Source: Sphingosinicella sp.
Lineage (GTDB): Bacteria; Pseudomonadota; Alphaproteobacteria; Sphingomonadales; Sphingomonadaceae
NCBI GenBank assembly: GCA_013816585.1
Contig: JACDEE010000001.1
Span: forward strand, 201,001-265,000
Length of the DNA stretch: 64,000 nt
Direction: 5' to 3'
Each line of letters opens with the position of its first letter. Positions within the stretch are counted from its first letter, which is position 1. The notes under the pieces were generated by a model. That model saw only the letters and a program-made list of their open reading frames with translations, ran no database searches and was not told where the DNA came from. The position numbers were made by a program, and so were the translations under genes. This document shows positions 56,743 to 64,000 of this stretch, in pieces.

Positions 56743-57327
56743 ATGATGTTGAAGCCGTTGCTTGCCTTGAGTTTCTTCACCGCCATTCCGGCCCTGGCGC
56801 AAGGCCAGCCCCCCCGCCCGCATGGGCAATGGACTGTCGCGGGCAGCCAGGAGGCCTGCATGATCCATTCGGCGTCAAACCGGGGCACGACGATGTCGGT
56901 CACCGCCACGCCGGGCGAAGAGGCATTCCTGTTCGTGATCCAGAATCAATCGCTCGGCTCATTGACCGACGGCCAGCCCTATCCGATCGCCGTCGAGTTC
57001 GACAATAAGGGACCGTGGGAGATCGAGGCGCTCGCCCAGCACGAACTGGACCGCGATGGACCGGGTGTCATATTCGCCGTCCGTCCCGGCCGGGATGATG
57101 GCCGCAACTTCATCGAGGAATTCACTTCCGCCACCGGAATGCAGATCGGGCGCGGCGGAGCGGTGCTCGATAATTTCTTGTTGGCCAATGGCCGGGCGGC
57201 CATGACCGGCCTCGCCACCTGCCTCGGAAACATCTGGGCTGGCAACGGATCCGGAGCCGGCGGACAGGGTGGACCGTTGGAGGAAGTCGAAGAAGGCGCC
57301 CAGGGCGAGCAGCCCGTGCCGCTATAG
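56743..57327 (+). CDS. Secreted protein of unknown function
   Basis: 194 residues from ATG 56743; ATG 56746 is next to it, and GGAGAG is upstream. The signal peptide is MLKPLLALSFFTAIPALAQG. The mature part (HGQWTVAGSQEACMIHSASN; FVIQNQSLGSLTDGQPYPIA) has beta-rich character and two cysteines (EACMIH, LATCLG) that may pair. The end is Gly-rich then acidic (EEVEEGAQGEQ). I do not recognise a family. It lies 82 nt after sufA and may have its own promoter. Confidence 0.75.
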   Translation: MMLKPLLALSFFTAIPALAQGQPPRPHGQWTVAGSQEACMIHSASNRGTTMSVTATPGEEAFLFVIQNQSLGSLTDGQPYPIAVEFDNKGPWEIEALAQHELDRDGPGVIFAVRPGRDDGRNFIEEFTSATGMQIGRGGAVLDNFLLANGRAAMTGLATCLGNIWAGNGSGAGGQGGPLEEVEEGAQGEQPVPL

Positions 57328-57381
57328 CAGCAGGTTACGGTCCGGAAGTTGACCTGAAGCAGGGCCGCGCTACGGGGAGCC

Positions 57382-58050
57382 ATGCTCCCTGCGCTTCGCC
57401 ACATCAATTGCTGGATCTTCGATCTCGACAATTGCCTCTATCCGGCCTCCACTAATTTGTTCGAACTGATCGATATCCGGATGGGCCAATATATAGGCCG
57501 TCTGCTGGGGGTGGACCGCGCCGAGGCCCGCCGGGTGCAAAAGGGATATTTCCACGAACATGGTACCACGCTCGCCGGCCTGATGAAGACGCACGGCGCG
57601 GACCCGCACGAATTCCTTGATTTCGTCCACGATATCGAGCTCGCGCAGATCACCGCGGACCCTGAAGTCGTCGCCGCGATCGAACTTCTTCCGGGACGCA
57701 AATTCGTCTTCACCAACGGCTCTGAGCAATATGCGTCGCGGGTGCTCGAGAAACTGGGGCTCGCCAACGCGTTTGACGGGATGCACGACATTCATGCGAT
57801 GGAATATGTGCCCAAGCCCAATCCGATTTCCTACGCCGCCTTGTGCGATCGGCACGGCATTAATCCCAAGACCGCCCTGTTCGCCGAGGATATGGCGCGG
57901 AATCTGAAGCCGGCCAAGGCGTTGGGGATGACCACCGTCTGGATCGACAATGGGTCTGAGCAAGCGAGCGACAATGACGATCTGAGCTTCATCGACTATC
58001 GATCCTCGGACATAAATTTGTGGCTGAAGGACATATTGGGGAAAGCATGA
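57382..58050 (+). CDS. HAD-family pyrimidine 5'-nucleotidase
   Basis: 222 residues. HAD motif I is FDLDNCLYP (nucleophile Asp14, Asp16), motif II FVFTNGS, the motif III lysine in VPKPNP, and motif [19 protein letters not shown]. This set matches the SDT1/PHM8-like pyrimidine 5'-nucleotidases. The stop overlaps the dapD ATG (ATGA), so the two are translated together, although no metabolic link is known. Confidence 0.9.
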   Translation: MLPALRHINCWIFDLDNCLYPASTNLFELIDIRMGQYIGRLLGVDRAEARRVQKGYFHEHGTTLAGLMKTHGADPHEFLDFVHDIELAQITADPEVVAAIELLPGRKFVFTNGSEQYASRVLEKLGLANAFDGMHDIHAMEYVPKPNPISYAALCDRHGINPKTALFAEDMARNLKPAKALGMTTVWIDNGSEQASDNDDLSFIDYRSSDINLWLKDILGKA

Positions 58051-58874
58051 TCGACATTATGCAGCAGACGATCGAGGCAGCCTGGGAAGATCGGGATTCG
58101 ATCAGCGTTTCCACCAAGGGCGCCGTTCGCGAAGCGGTCCTCGCCGCGATCGAGGCGCTGGATGCAGGCTCGGTGCGGGTAGCGGAAAAGGGTCCGGGCG
58201 GCTGGCAGGTCAATCAATGGCTGAAGAAAGCGGTGCTTCTGGGCTTCCGCCTAAACCCGATGGAAGCCGTTGCCGGCGGCCCGGACGGGGCGAATTGGTG
58301 GGACAAGGTCCCTTCCAAATTCCTCGGTTGGGACGAGGCGCGCTTCGCCCAAGCCGGCTTTCGAGCGGTACCGGGTTCGATCGTGCGCAAGGGAGCGTTC
58401 ATTGGCCGCAATGCGGTCTTGATGCCCAGCTTCGTCAATATCGGCGCTTATGTCGGCGAAGGGGCGATGATCGACACCTGGGCGACCGTTGGCAGCTGCG
58501 CGCAGATCGGCAAGAACGTTCATATTTCCGGGGGCACGGGGATTGGCGGCGTGCTCGAGCCGCTCCAGGCCGGGCCGGTGATCATCGAGGATGATTGCTT
58601 CATCGGTGCACGATCGGAAGTGGCCGAAGGCGTAATCATCGAACAGGGGGCGGTGCTGTCGATGGGCGTGTTCATCGGAGCATCGACCAAGATCGTCGAC
58701 CGCGAAACCGGCGAGACCTTCATGGGCAAAGTGCCCGCTTTCTCGGTCGTCGTCCCGGGATCACTTCCGCCCAAAAATCCGGGCGGGCCATCGCTCGCCT
58801 GCGCGGTGATCGTCAAACGGGTGGACGCGCAGACCCGGTCGAAGACCAGCATCAACGAATTGCTGCGCGATTAG
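58047..58874 (+). CDS. dapD: 2,3,4,5-tetrahydropyridine-2,6-dicarboxylate N-succinyltransferase
   Basis: 275 residues. Succinylase-branch step of lysine and diaminopimelate synthesis. The N-terminal helical part ([12 protein letters not shown]) is followed by a left-handed beta-helix of hexapeptide repeats ([52 protein letters not shown]). ATG 58047 overlaps the nucleotidase stop. lysA, the final step of the pathway, lies about 4 kb downstream. Confidence 0.97.
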   Translation: MIDIMQQTIEAAWEDRDSISVSTKGAVREAVLAAIEALDAGSVRVAEKGPGGWQVNQWLKKAVLLGFRLNPMEAVAGGPDGANWWDKVPSKFLGWDEARFAQAGFRAVPGSIVRKGAFIGRNAVLMPSFVNIGAYVGEGAMIDTWATVGSCAQIGKNVHISGGTGIGGVLEPLQAGPVIIEDDCFIGARSEVAEGVIIEQGAVLSMGVFIGASTKIVDRETGETFMGKVPAFSVVVPGSLPPKNPGGPSLACAVIVKRVDAQTRSKTSINELLRD

Positions 58875-58951
58875 CTCTCATAAGCTCAGCTTGTCGTTTG
58901 ACCGCAACTTTCGTGGCGCGCCGGCGGCGATAAGCCGGTAGGAGCCGCGTG

Positions 58952-59875
58952 ATGAGCGGGCAATCGGGTCAAATGAGCAAGCGGGATTGGGGAATCCTGC
59001 TGTTGCTGTCGGTAGTCTGGGGCGGATCCTTCTTTTTCATCGAGATCGGGCTTCAATCCGTCGCTCCGCTTACTTTGGTCCTGATCCGTGTGTCGCTGGC
59101 CGCGGCCGCACTGTGGCTGTTCGTTTCGATCCGAGGGCAAAAGGCAAAGCTGCCGCCCGAGGCATTGCTGGCTTTCCTGTTCCTCGCTTTGTTGAACAAC
59201 GTCTTTCCCTTCATGCTGTTTGCATACGGGCAGACGGAGATTGCCAGCGGCCTGGCCTCCATCCTCAACGCAACCACGCCGATATGGGGGGTGGTGGTCG
59301 CGCATATCTTTACCAAGGACGAGCGGATGACTCCTGCGAAGGTCGCCGGCGTCCTGCTTGGCTTTGGCGGCGTCGCGGTCATGATCGGCGCGGATTTCCT
59401 GCGTGAAATCGGTGCCCAGGTCGCAGCGCAGGTCGCCTGCCTGATGGCAACTTTTTGCTATGCGCTCGCGGGCGTGTTCGCCCGTCGTTTCAGAAGGATG
59501 GGCGTAGAGCCGGTGATGGTGGCGACCGGGCAGCTCACTGCTGCCACCCTCGTCATGCTTCCGCTTGTCCTGATTTTCGATCAGCCCTGGAATGCGGGCG
59601 CTCCGTCCGCGCAATCCTGGGCCGCCTTGATCGCCTTGGCGCTGATCTGCACTTCTTTTGCCTATATCCTCTATTTCAAGCTGCTCGCATCCGCCGGAGC
59701 GACCAACAGCTTGTTGGTGACCTTCCTGATCCCGATCACCGCCATCTTGCTGGGGGCGGTGATACTCGGCGAAGTGCTGGAATTGCGCCACTTTGCCGGA
59801 ATGGCCCTGATCGGATGCGGGCTTGCCGCGATCGACGGACGCCTGCTGCGCCTTGGAAGACCCGCCCGCGCCTGA
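58952..59875 (+). CDS. EamA/DMT transporter, first tandem copy
   Basis: 307 residues with about ten membrane helices in two EamA repeats (WGILLLLSVVWGGSFFFIEI; ALINATTPIWGVVVAHIF-like segment). AGGAG lies 7 nt before ATG 58952; a GTG just before it is also possible. The next gene is a close paralogue. The substrate is unknown. Confidence 0.9.
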   Translation: MSGQSGQMSKRDWGILLLLSVVWGGSFFFIEIGLQSVAPLTLVLIRVSLAAAALWLFVSIRGQKAKLPPEALLAFLFLALLNNVFPFMLFAYGQTEIASGLASILNATTPIWGVVVAHIFTKDERMTPAKVAGVLLGFGGVAVMIGADFLREIGAQVAAQVACLMATFCYALAGVFARRFRRMGVEPVMVATGQLTAATLVMLPLVLIFDQPWNAGAPSAQSWAALIALALICTSFAYILYFKLLASAGATNSLLVTFLIPITAILLGAVILGEVLELRHFAGMALIGCGLAAIDGRLLRLGRPARA

Positions 59876-59956
59876 TGCGGGCAGCTCAACGACGGTGCCA
59901 CTCAATTGAAACGCAAATCCGGGACGTTCGGCGCTCCTCAAGGGTGCGACTTGCAG

Positions 59957-60862
59957 ATGAACCGGGGGATGAGCGGCCGCGACTGGGCCTTATTGCTCTT
60001 TCTCTCGATAATCTGGGGTGGATCCTTTTTCCTGATCGAAATCGCGCTCCGATCCGCGCAACCGATGACGGTAGTTCTGATCAGGGTCGGATTTGCCGCT
60101 GCGGGCCTGTGGCTGTTCGTGTGGGTTCGTCGCCAATATGTGAAGCTGCCACGAGAGACGATCGTCGCCTTCCTGCTTCTGGCCCTGCTCAACAATGTCC
60201 TGCCCTTCATCCTGTTCGCGTACGGGCAGACGCAGATAGCGAGCGGCCTTGCCTCCATACTCAACGCGACCACGCCGATCTGGTGCGTGATAGTCGCACA
60301 TCTGTTCACTGACGATGAGCGGATGACGCCCGCAAAAATCGTGGGGCTTTTATTAGGGTTTGCCGGAGTGGCGGTGATGATCGGCGCCGAATTCCTGCGC
60401 GAGATCGGCACGGAGGTCGCAGCGCAGCTTGCTTGCCTGGCGGCGACACTGTGCCACGCATCGGCCACCGTGTTCGCCCGGCGGTTCCAGCCTATGGGCG
60501 TGCCACCCGTAATGGTCGCGACCGGACAGGTTACCGCCGCTTCGCTGATATTGTTACCGATCGTGCTGATCTTCGAACCGCCCTGGGTGACGGCACCCTT
60601 GTCGTTCGAAACATGGTCGGCCTTGATCGTGCTTGCCATCATCTGCACCGCTTTGGCCTATATGCTCTATTTCAGGCTTCTCGCCTCGGCCGGAGCTACC
60701 AACAGCCTGCTGGTAACCTTTCTGGTTCCGATAACCGCCATCCTGCTTGGCGTCGTCGTGCTAGGTGAGACGCTGGCCCCGCGCCATTTTGCCGGAATGG
60801 CGCTGATCGCGGGCGGGCTGGCGGCGATCGATGGGCGGTTATTGCGGCTGGCCCGGCGCTAG
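59957..60862 (+). CDS. EamA/DMT transporter, second tandem copy
   Basis: 301 residues. Very similar to the preceding gene along its whole length: shared stretches include IASGLASILNATTPIW, DERMTPAK, ARRF, PVMVATGQ and LLASAGATNSLLVTFL. It arose by tandem duplication. ATG 59957 is chosen; a TTG at 59906 and ATG 59969 are alternatives. Convergent with the TlpA-like gene, with a 4-nt overlap of the 3' ends. Confidence 0.9.
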   Translation: MNRGMSGRDWALLLFLSIIWGGSFFLIEIALRSAQPMTVVLIRVGFAAAGLWLFVWVRRQYVKLPRETIVAFLLLALLNNVLPFILFAYGQTQIASGLASILNATTPIWCVIVAHLFTDDERMTPAKIVGLLLGFAGVAVMIGAEFLREIGTEVAAQLACLAATLCHASATVFARRFQPMGVPPVMVATGQVTAASLILLPIVLIFEPPWVTAPLSFETWSALIVLAIICTALAYMLYFRLLASAGATNSLLVTFLVPITAILLGVVVLGETLAPRHFAGMALIAGGLAAIDGRLLRLARR

Positions 60863-61446
60863 CGCGCTTCGGCAATCAATTTGGCGGCTTCGGCGCCGTT
60901 CCAGTCCAGCGCGCCGACCATTCGCCACACTTCACGGCCCTTGGAATCGTACAGGATGGTGGTTGGAAGCGTTCCCACCCCAAGCTTCTCCATCAACTGC
61001 AATTGGGGATCCTGATAAGGTTCGAGCGCGCCGAGCTTCCGCTCTTCGAAAAAGGCCTCGACCCTGGCTTCCTGCCCTTCCACATCCTGGCTTACCGTCA
61101 ATACCTGCAATTTGCCGCCCCCGGCCTTCCCGCCCTGGGCCGCTGCCAGCGCGTCGAGGGTCGGCATTTCGGCGACGCAGGGCGCACACCATGTGGCCCA
61201 GAGGTTGAGCAGCAAAGGCTTGCCTTTGAAATCAGCCAGCGAGGCGGTCTCGCCGGACGGGTCCCTGAATTCCACGTCGGGGGCCAATCGGCCGACATGC
61301 CGCCGGTCGAGGCCCTTTTCTTCGGCAGCAGGAGAGACGCCGGCACCTTGCGTGTCGGGTTGCGAGCCTGACGCCTTTTGCCTATCGCAGGCCGCAGCCA
61401 GAAGCATGAGGAACAAGGCGATCGACAGCCGCAACGGCAATTCCAA
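60859..61446 (-). CDS. TlpA-like thiol-disulfide lipoprotein
   Basis: 195 residues. The leader ends in a lipobox (LMLLAAAC), so it is anchored in a membrane facing the periplasm. The thioredoxin fold has the active site [15 protein letters not shown] and the cis-Pro region [12 protein letters not shown]. TlpA/ResA-like proteins reduce disulfides, for example for cytochrome c maturation. The apparent start is TTG 61446 (other TTG codons follow), and its 5' end faces and overlaps argH. Confidence 0.88.
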   Translation of the reverse strand: MELPLRLSIALFLMLLAAACDRQKASGSQPDTQGAGVSPAAEEKGLDRRHVGRLAPDVEFRDPSGETASLADFKGKPLLLNLWATWCAPCVAEMPTLDALAAAQGGKAGGGKLQVLTVSQDVEGQEARVEAFFEERKLGALEPYQDPQLQLMEKLGVGTLPTTILYDSKGREVWRMVGALDWNGAEAAKLIAEAR

Positions 61447-62827
61447 TCAGATGTGGGGCGGGCGCTTCGCCGATGGGCCTTCGGCACTGATGCGCGAGAT
61501 AAATGCCTCGATCGCCTTCGACAAGCGGCTTTGGCAGCAGGACATTGCCGCGTCCAGGGCGCATGCGGCGATGCTGTCGGCGCAGGGAATCATATCGCAG
61601 GAGGATGCCGACGCGATCGAAGAAGGGCTCGACCGGATCGCCGACGAATATGAAGAGGGGGGCGTTACCGAAGATGCCTCCCTCGAAGACATACATATGC
61701 ATGTCGAGCACCGGCTGACCCAGTTGATCGGGCCTGCGGCCGGCCGGCTTCACACCGCCCGGTCGAGGAACGACCAGGTCGCGACCGACTTCAAATTATG
61801 GGTGCGCGAGGCGATCGACGACGTGACCGAGGAGCTTCGCCGGCTGCAAGATGCTCTGGTCGACCGCGCCGAAGAGCATGTCGAAAGCGTCATGCCTGGC
61901 TTCACCCATCTCCAGGTGGCCCAGCCGGTGACTTTGGGCCATCATCTGATGGCTTATTACGAGATGCTCCGCCGCGACCGGTCGAGGTTCGTGGACGCCA
62001 GGACGCGCCTCAATGAATGCCCGCTGGGTGCTGCGGCATTGGCCGGGACCAGTTTTCCGATCGATCGCGCGGCGGTGGCACTGGCTTTGGGCTTCGACCG
62101 CCCTACCGCCAATTCGCTGGACAGCGTATCTGACCGCGATTTCGCGCTCGATTATCTGATGGCGGCGACCCAATGCGCGCTTCATCTGTCCCGCCTGGCC
62201 GAGGAATTCATTCTGTGGGCCAGCCAGCCATTCGGTTTCATCGCGCTCCCGGACGCTTATTCGACCGGGTCATCGATCATGCCACAAAAGAGGAATCCCG
62301 ATGCGGCGGAACTGGTGCGTGGCCATTCGGGACGCATAGCGGGCGCCATGACCGCCTTAGTGATGGTCATGAAAGGGCTGCCGCTCGCTTATTCCAAGGA
62401 CATGCAGGACGATAAGCAGCCGGTGTTCGAAGCCCATGATCTGCTAGCCCTGTCCATCGCGGCGATCAGCGGAATGGTAGAGACGGTGGAATTCCAAACT
62501 GAACGAATGCGCGAGGCCGCCGCATCGGGGCACAGCACCGCCACGGATCTCGCCGACTGGCTGGTCCGCGTCGCCAAGGTGCCATTCCGCGAGGCGCACC
62601 ATATTACGGGCCGCGCGGTGCAAATGGCCGACCAGCTCGGCAAGCCTCTATGGGAGCTTCCGGGCGACGCCCTTCGCGAGATCGATCCGCGCCTCGACGA
62701 ACAGCTTTTATCTGTCCTGTCGGTCGATGCGTCGGTAAGGAGCAGGACGAGCCATGGCGGCACCGCGCCCGATGCGGTGCGGGGCCGGATCGCCGCGGCC
62801 AGAAAAGCATTGGAGTTGGATGCGTGA
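61406..62827 (+). CDS. argH: Argininosuccinate lyase
   Basis: 473 residues from ATG 61406. Last step of arginine synthesis: splits argininosuccinate into arginine and fumarate. [28 protein letters not shown], the TRHTHLQ-equivalent [18 protein letters not shown] and the fumarase-superfamily signature [12 protein letters not shown] are present. ATG 61451 (MWGGRF) would give 458 residues with no 5' overlap with the TlpA-like gene; family members often have a short lead like the one encoded here, so I prefer 61406. Confidence 0.96.
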   Translation: MRNKAIDSRNGNSNQMWGGRFADGPSALMREINASIAFDKRLWQQDIAASRAHAAMLSAQGIISQEDADAIEEGLDRIADEYEEGGVTEDASLEDIHMHVEHRLTQLIGPAAGRLHTARSRNDQVATDFKLWVREAIDDVTEELRRLQDALVDRAEEHVESVMPGFTHLQVAQPVTLGHHLMAYYEMLRRDRSRFVDARTRLNECPLGAAALAGTSFPIDRAAVALALGFDRPTANSLDSVSDRDFALDYLMAATQCALHLSRLAEEFILWASQPFGFIALPDAYSTGSSIMPQKRNPDAAELVRGHSGRIAGAMTALVMVMKGLPLAYSKDMQDDKQPVFEAHDLLALSIAAISGMVETVEFQTERMREAAASGHSTATDLADWLVRVAKVPFREAHHITGRAVQMADQLGKPLWELPGDALREIDPRLDEQLLSVLSVDASVRSRTSHGGTAPDAVRGRIAAARKALELDA

Positions 62828-62841
62828 GCGGGACTGGTAGC

Positions 62842-63078
62842 ATGAGGATTGCCGCCTTAGGAGCCTTCTCCCTGCTCGCGGCCTGTGGTTCGCGCCAACC
62901 GCTGCAGCCCGCGCCCGGCCAGAAATTGCCGCCGCAACCGGCCGTGGCGACCAGCCCGCAAACCACGACCCAATTGTTGGAGATTCCTCCCATCGCCAAG
63001 CCCGAACGGATCGACGAGCCGCTGAAGCGTTCCGAGGAACGCGAAGTAGACCGCTTCGATCTCCCGCCGCCCAACTGA
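62842..63078 (+). CDS. Small Pro-rich lipoprotein between argH and lysA
   Basis: 78 residues. MRIAALGAFSLLAACGS has a lipobox (LLAAC). The mature part is short and Pro-rich (PLQPAPGQKLPPQPAVA), with an acidic/basic tail (KPERIDEPLKRSEEREVDRF). A GTG at 62824 that overlaps the argH stop is an alternative start. Its stop overlaps the lysA ATG (TGATG). Similar small lipoproteins (LptM/YifL-like) commonly precede lysA, and LptM helps mature the LptD translocon; this match rests on position and form. Confidence 0.75.
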   Translation: MRIAALGAFSLLAACGSRQPLQPAPGQKLPPQPAVATSPQTTTQLLEIPPIAKPERIDEPLKRSEEREVDRFDLPPPN

Positions 63079-64000
63079 TGGAAAATTTCGAATTGCGCGG
63101 CGGCGTGATGCACGCCGAAGATGTGCCGCTTCCGGAAATCGCCCAGGCGGTCGGGACGCCTGCTTATATCTATTCGTCCGCCGCGATGGAGCGACAGGCC
63201 CGGTTGTTTCGCGAGGCGCTCGCGCCTGTCGGCGATCCCCTGATCGCTTATGCGGTGAAGGCGAACCCCAATGCCGCCGTGCTCGCTACCCTGGCCAGGG
63301 CAGGGCTTGGCGCCGACGTGGTTTCGGGTGGGGAATTGCGGCGCGCGATAGCTGCGGGAATTCCTGCCGGAAAGATCGTCTTTTCGGGCGTGGGCAAGAC
63401 GCGCGAGGAAATGCAGTTCGCCTGCGACAGCGACATCTTCCAGTTCAATCTGGAATCCGAACCCGAGGCGGAAATGCTTTCCGAAGTCGCGGTAGCGGCC
63501 GGGTGCCAGGCGCGAGTAGCGTTCCGCATCAACCCCGCGATCGATGCCGGGACACATGCCAAGATTTCGACCGGCAAGTCCGAGAACAAGTTCGGAATCG
63601 CCGAAGCGCGCGCGCCCGCAGCTTATGCCCGCGCCGCTTCGCTTCCGGGCCTGGAGATACAGGGCATCGCGATTCACATCGGCAGCCAGCTTACCGATCT
63701 AAGCCCCCTGGAACTCGCTTATGCCAAGATCGGCAGCCTGATCGCGCGTCTTCGGGAAGCGGGTCACCCGATCAGTGTCGCGGACCTCGGCGGCGGTCTC
63801 GGCATTGCCTACGACCCCGACCAGCCCCCGCCACCGACACCCGCCGATTATGGGGCGATGGTGACGCGCGTGACGCGAGGGTGGAATGTCCGATTGGTGT
63901 TCGAGCCCGGGCGGCTATTGGTCGGCAATGCCGGCATTCTCTTGACCCGCGTTCTTCGGGTCAAGGAAGGCGCCGGAGGCCCCGAAGCCACTCCGTTCGT
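63078..64000 (+). CDS. lysA: Diaminopimelate decarboxylase (5' part)
   Basis: 307 codons are present and the gene runs off the window. PLP enzyme that decarboxylates meso-diaminopimelate to lysine. The PLP lysine is Lys61 in IAYAVKANPN. GADVVSGGELRRA, INPAIDAGTHAKISTGKSEN-type substrate loop, HIGSQLTDL, DLGGGLGIAY and FEPGRLLVGNAG are all as expected. It overlaps the small lipoprotein gene by 1 nt. Confidence 0.97.
   Translation, partial: MENFELRGGVMHAEDVPLPEIAQAVGTPAYIYSSAAMERQARLFREALAPVGDPLIAYAVKANPNAAVLATLARAGLGADVVSGGELRRAIAAGIPAGKIVFSGVGKTREEMQFACDSDIFQFNLESEPEAEMLSEVAVAAGCQARVAFRINPAIDAGTHAKISTGKSENKFGIAEARAPAAYARAASLPGLEIQGIAIHIGSQLTDLSPLELAYAKIGSLIARLREAGHPISVADLGGGLGIAYDPDQPPPPTPADYGAMVTRVTRGWNVRLVFEPGRLLVGNAGILLTRVLRVKEGAGGPEATPF

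Overview
The window looks like a chromosomal segment of a high-GC alphaproteobacterium, most probably a sphingomonad (Sphingomonadales). Pointers are the lptB-rpoN order, a dnaN-recF-gyrB cluster without dnaA, an IalB-like gene next to rlmN, RibB with an N-terminal helix-turn-helix, COQ9 and CBP3-type respiratory assembly proteins, the rrf2-sufBCDS-sufT-sufA operon, a large TonB-dependent receptor, and the palindromic repeat that encodes VPSEVEG at the sufD/sufS junction. Genes are dense, often overlap by 1-4 nt, and no gene-free stretch exceeds 300 nt. I saw no rRNA, tRNA, CRISPR array, prophage or insertion sequence.

Layout. 0-2 kb: end of lptB and rpoN. 2-7.2 kb (minus): dnaN-recF-gyrB-NUDIX. 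7.3-13.1 kb: an outer-membrane barrel gene, an IalB-like secreted protein, rlmN, the rpmI-rplT ribosomal pair, prs and gltX. 13.2-17.6 kb: a TonB protein, then a riboflavin operon (small membrane protein, ribD, ribE, HTH-ribB, ribH). 17.6-21.2 kb (minus): a lipoprotein, a three-gene glyoxalase operon, a TPR protein with a poly-Glu tail and an alpha/beta hydrolase. 21.2-27 kb: thrS, infC (apparent AUA start) and a 937-residue TonB-dependent receptor. 27-35 kb: mutS-glnD (minus) and maeB (plus). 35-38.4 kb: bamE, a CBP3-like chaperone, a DUF177 protein, GST with a divergent frameshifted HxlR regulator, and ssb. 38.5-48.7 kb: cytochrome c/FTR1 iron permease, an unknown membrane protein, COQ9, an EamA transporter, an acyl-CoA synthetase, ggt, pyrD and a 3'-5' exonuclease. 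48.8-56.7 kb: a DUF885 metalloprotein and the complete SUF iron-sulfur operon. 56.7-64 kb: a secreted unknown, a HAD nucleotidase with dapD, two tandem EamA transporters, a TlpA-like thioredoxin, argH, a small lipoprotein and the start of lysA.

Most genes are housekeeping. The most unusual locus is the riboflavin operon. Its RibB carries a DNA-binding-type HTH at the N-terminus and a RibA-like C-terminal domain with no cysteines. A perfect 10-bp-arm palindrome lies 7 nt upstream of its start codon, with a third half-site 31 bp further up. Together these suggest a biosynthetic enzyme that controls its own gene. Other points of interest are the AUA start of infC, a repeat element that supplies the end of sufD and the start of sufS, a 32-bp-stem hairpin between maeB and bamE, a possible leaderless promoter for gyrB, and a one-base frameshift in an HxlR regulator divergent from GST.
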